A DNA stretch of 64,000 bases, from positions 31,933,158 to 31,997,157 of the forward strand of contig OV121081.1 in the NCBI GenBank assembly GCA_921293015.1. Direction: 5' to 3'. Numbering within the stretch: position 1 is the first letter of the stretch; the number at the start of each line of letters is the position of its first letter. A model generated the notes under the pieces. That model was not told the origin of the DNA and did not search any database. It worked only from the letters and a program-made list of their open reading frames with translations. This DNA comes from Phorcus lineatus. Its lineage: Eukaryota; Mollusca; Gastropoda; Trochida; Trochidae. A program made the position numbers and the translations under genes. Shown here one piece after another: positions 62,765-64,000 of the stretch.

Positions 62765-63607
62765 GGTTCTGTGAACAGTTAAGGAAAATCATTAACACAC
62801 AGACAGAACAAACAAAACAATCCAATATATATAACATGCATGGATATATATAACGAAAGTGATAATAGATATATATAGATAAATATATATGAATATGAAG
62901 TTCTGTGAAATTCCCGTACATAGAATTACACAGAAAATAAGAAAAAAAGGAATTAGTTATATATATACAATATATATATATGAAATAACATACTGTGAAA
63001 AATTCCACACAAAAGAATCCACACAGAAATATAGGAAGTAATAAGAATTATTATGATTACTTACGGTATGGATATTTTCCCATACACAAAGTATATAGTA
63101 TTGAAGCGAAGTAAAATGAGCGTCAAGACGCCATAGCGAAGACTAATTATAAGCCTCTGTAGGCGAGAGAACTACGACAGCTGTCAGTCGCCCAGGAGAA
63201 AAAAATCAATAAATGGGAAGACAGGCAAACGGGCATTACCGAAACCCGAATACCCACGAAAATTATTAGAGGGAATTATGATACCTGAAAAATATTTAGC
63301 TAAACATGATAAAGCTAAATAAAGGTATTACAATAGCATAAAGTAATAAATACCCACGGATATTTAATACGACAAAAAACATAATTGTAACGTGTGCAAA
63401 ACACGTGGAAAAAAGGTCGCCATATTGAACGAGTTAGGAAGAAAATCGTTCAAGAAAAAAAGGCGAAATGCATGATTAAATACGATTTTAAACATGAAGA
63501 AAGCATATATGGATTAATCTCACAATGTCAGGATACGGAAAACTATCGAGGTTTCGTAGAAGGTAAGATTGCTAAGAATCAGCAACGTCTTGACAGGTTG
63601 CGAACAA
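62765..63607. promoter_or_regulatory. 5' leader of the DIRS element
   Basis: About 840 bases lie between the 5' inverted repeat and the gag start. The gag-proximal half is ATATA-rich low-complexity DNA. Element transcription should start in or near the inverted repeat; no TATA box or initiator can be singled out. An antisense 77-codon frame (63394-63627, plus strand) overlaps its outer part. Confidence 0.5.
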
Positions 63608-63788
63608 CAAGGAAAGTGATTTCTTAGGCTGAGGTGTTGGGGGCGTGGCTTTGTCATTTGCACGTGCTAGTTCGTGCGACGGCTGCGACTCAAAAGTTTG
63701 ACATGTCTATTTCTAGACTTGATCAAGGTATTGATTGTTGTTAGATGTTTGTAAACAAACAAGGAAATGCATATAAGTTTAGAGGTAG
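63608..63788. repeat. inverted terminal repeat, 5' side of the DIRS element
   Basis: 181 bases identical, in reverse complement, to 57169-57349. The outer extension on this side is only 14 bases (63789-63802). Confidence 0.97.
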
Positions 63789-63802
63789 TGAATGAAAGAA
63801 AT

Positions 63803-64000
63803 AACATAATTACTAATAAACAGACAAAAGCTAGTCTTAACAGATCAATCACATCATAATGTTTAAAAGGAAGGGTGTTGGCCATCATGCACAACAAAAT
63901 GATAACAAGAGTTACTTGCCCCTTGCTTCTGATACAGAATTCCTTTGCAAGAGGCCTTGTTATTGGCTAACCAAACTTATTGCAGAACAAGTAACTGCAC
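63803..64000. other. cdk7 intron sequence at the window edge
   Basis: Host AT-rich DNA resumes after the DIRS end. No CDK7-like coding segment is present on the minus strand, so the next upstream cdk7 exon must lie beyond the window. Confidence 0.6.

Larger units (their letters stand above)
57127..63802 (-). mobile_element. complete DIRS-like tyrosine-recombinase retrotransposon (6.68 kb)
   Basis: All DIRS hallmarks are present in minus orientation: a Gag-like frame, an RT/RNase H frame with a methyltransferase-like extension, a tyrosine recombinase frame, inverted terminal repeats, and an internal complementary region next to the 3' end. There is no integrase, protease or direct LTR. Ends are set by comparing the internal complementary region with the flanks: 57127 (one base ambiguous) and 63802. 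No target duplication is evident, as expected for recombinase-mediated insertion of a circular DNA. The element is visibly more GC-rich than the host DNA and sits in a cdk7 intron, sense to the gene. All three long frames are uninterrupted, so it may be, or recently was, active. Confidence 0.95.

Overview
The window looks like AT-rich, gene-poor nuclear DNA from an invertebrate animal, most probably a mollusc or another lophotrochozoan. This is an inference from long introns with GT/AG boundaries, many micro- and minisatellites, foldback repeats, a secreted protein with an IGFBP-type domain, and a complete DIRS-type tyrosine-recombinase retrotransposon. The species cannot be named from the sequence. 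Only two host genes can be supported, both on the minus strand and both partial: most of the 64 kb is intron or intergenic DNA.

Left and centre (about 38.5 kb down to 17.4 kb, minus strand): a gene for a secreted cysteine-rich protein. Exon 37376-37709 encodes a signal peptide and a 12-cysteine IGFBP N-terminal domain. Two further small cysteine-rich exons, 25691-25784 and 17391-17586, follow in the same orientation. Their intron phases fit in series (phase 1, then 2, then 0), so I join them into one gene with introns of about 11.6 and 8.1 kb. A later exon must exist but was not identified with confidence. A CpG-containing stretch at 38.0-38.6 kb, with a possible non-coding first exon, is the likely promoter side. 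The introns carry a 36-bp minisatellite (23.5-24.3 kb), a 30-bp minisatellite (28.1-28.5 kb) and simple repeats.

Far left (1-17 kb): no gene recognised. It holds a TAATTA-rich tandem/foldback repeat (4.77-5.61 kb), a hairpin repeat (6.06-6.16 kb), a MITE-like element with short inverted ends (7.57-8.02 kb) and a small foldback at 14.2 kb.

Middle right (38.6-54.9 kb): no gene recognised. It holds several simple repeats, a purine-rich block following a G-tract (48.1-48.7 kb), a nearly identical tandem duplication of 1,065 bp (49.37-51.50 kb), a repeat with an E-box in each unit (54.46-54.63 kb) and a 100-base near-perfect hairpin (54.78-54.88 kb).

Right end (56.5-64 kb): the last two coding exons of cdk7 (minus strand), the CDK-activating kinase of TFIIH. 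A 6.68-kb DIRS-like retrotransposon lies in the cdk7 intron just upstream of them, in the same orientation. It has open frames for a zinc-finger Gag-like protein, an RT/RNase H/methyltransferase-like polyprotein and a tyrosine recombinase, 181-bp identical inverted terminal repeats, and an internal complementary region that exactly mirrors the two joined outer ends. By sequence it appears intact and recently inserted. The upstream cdk7 exons should lie beyond the right edge.
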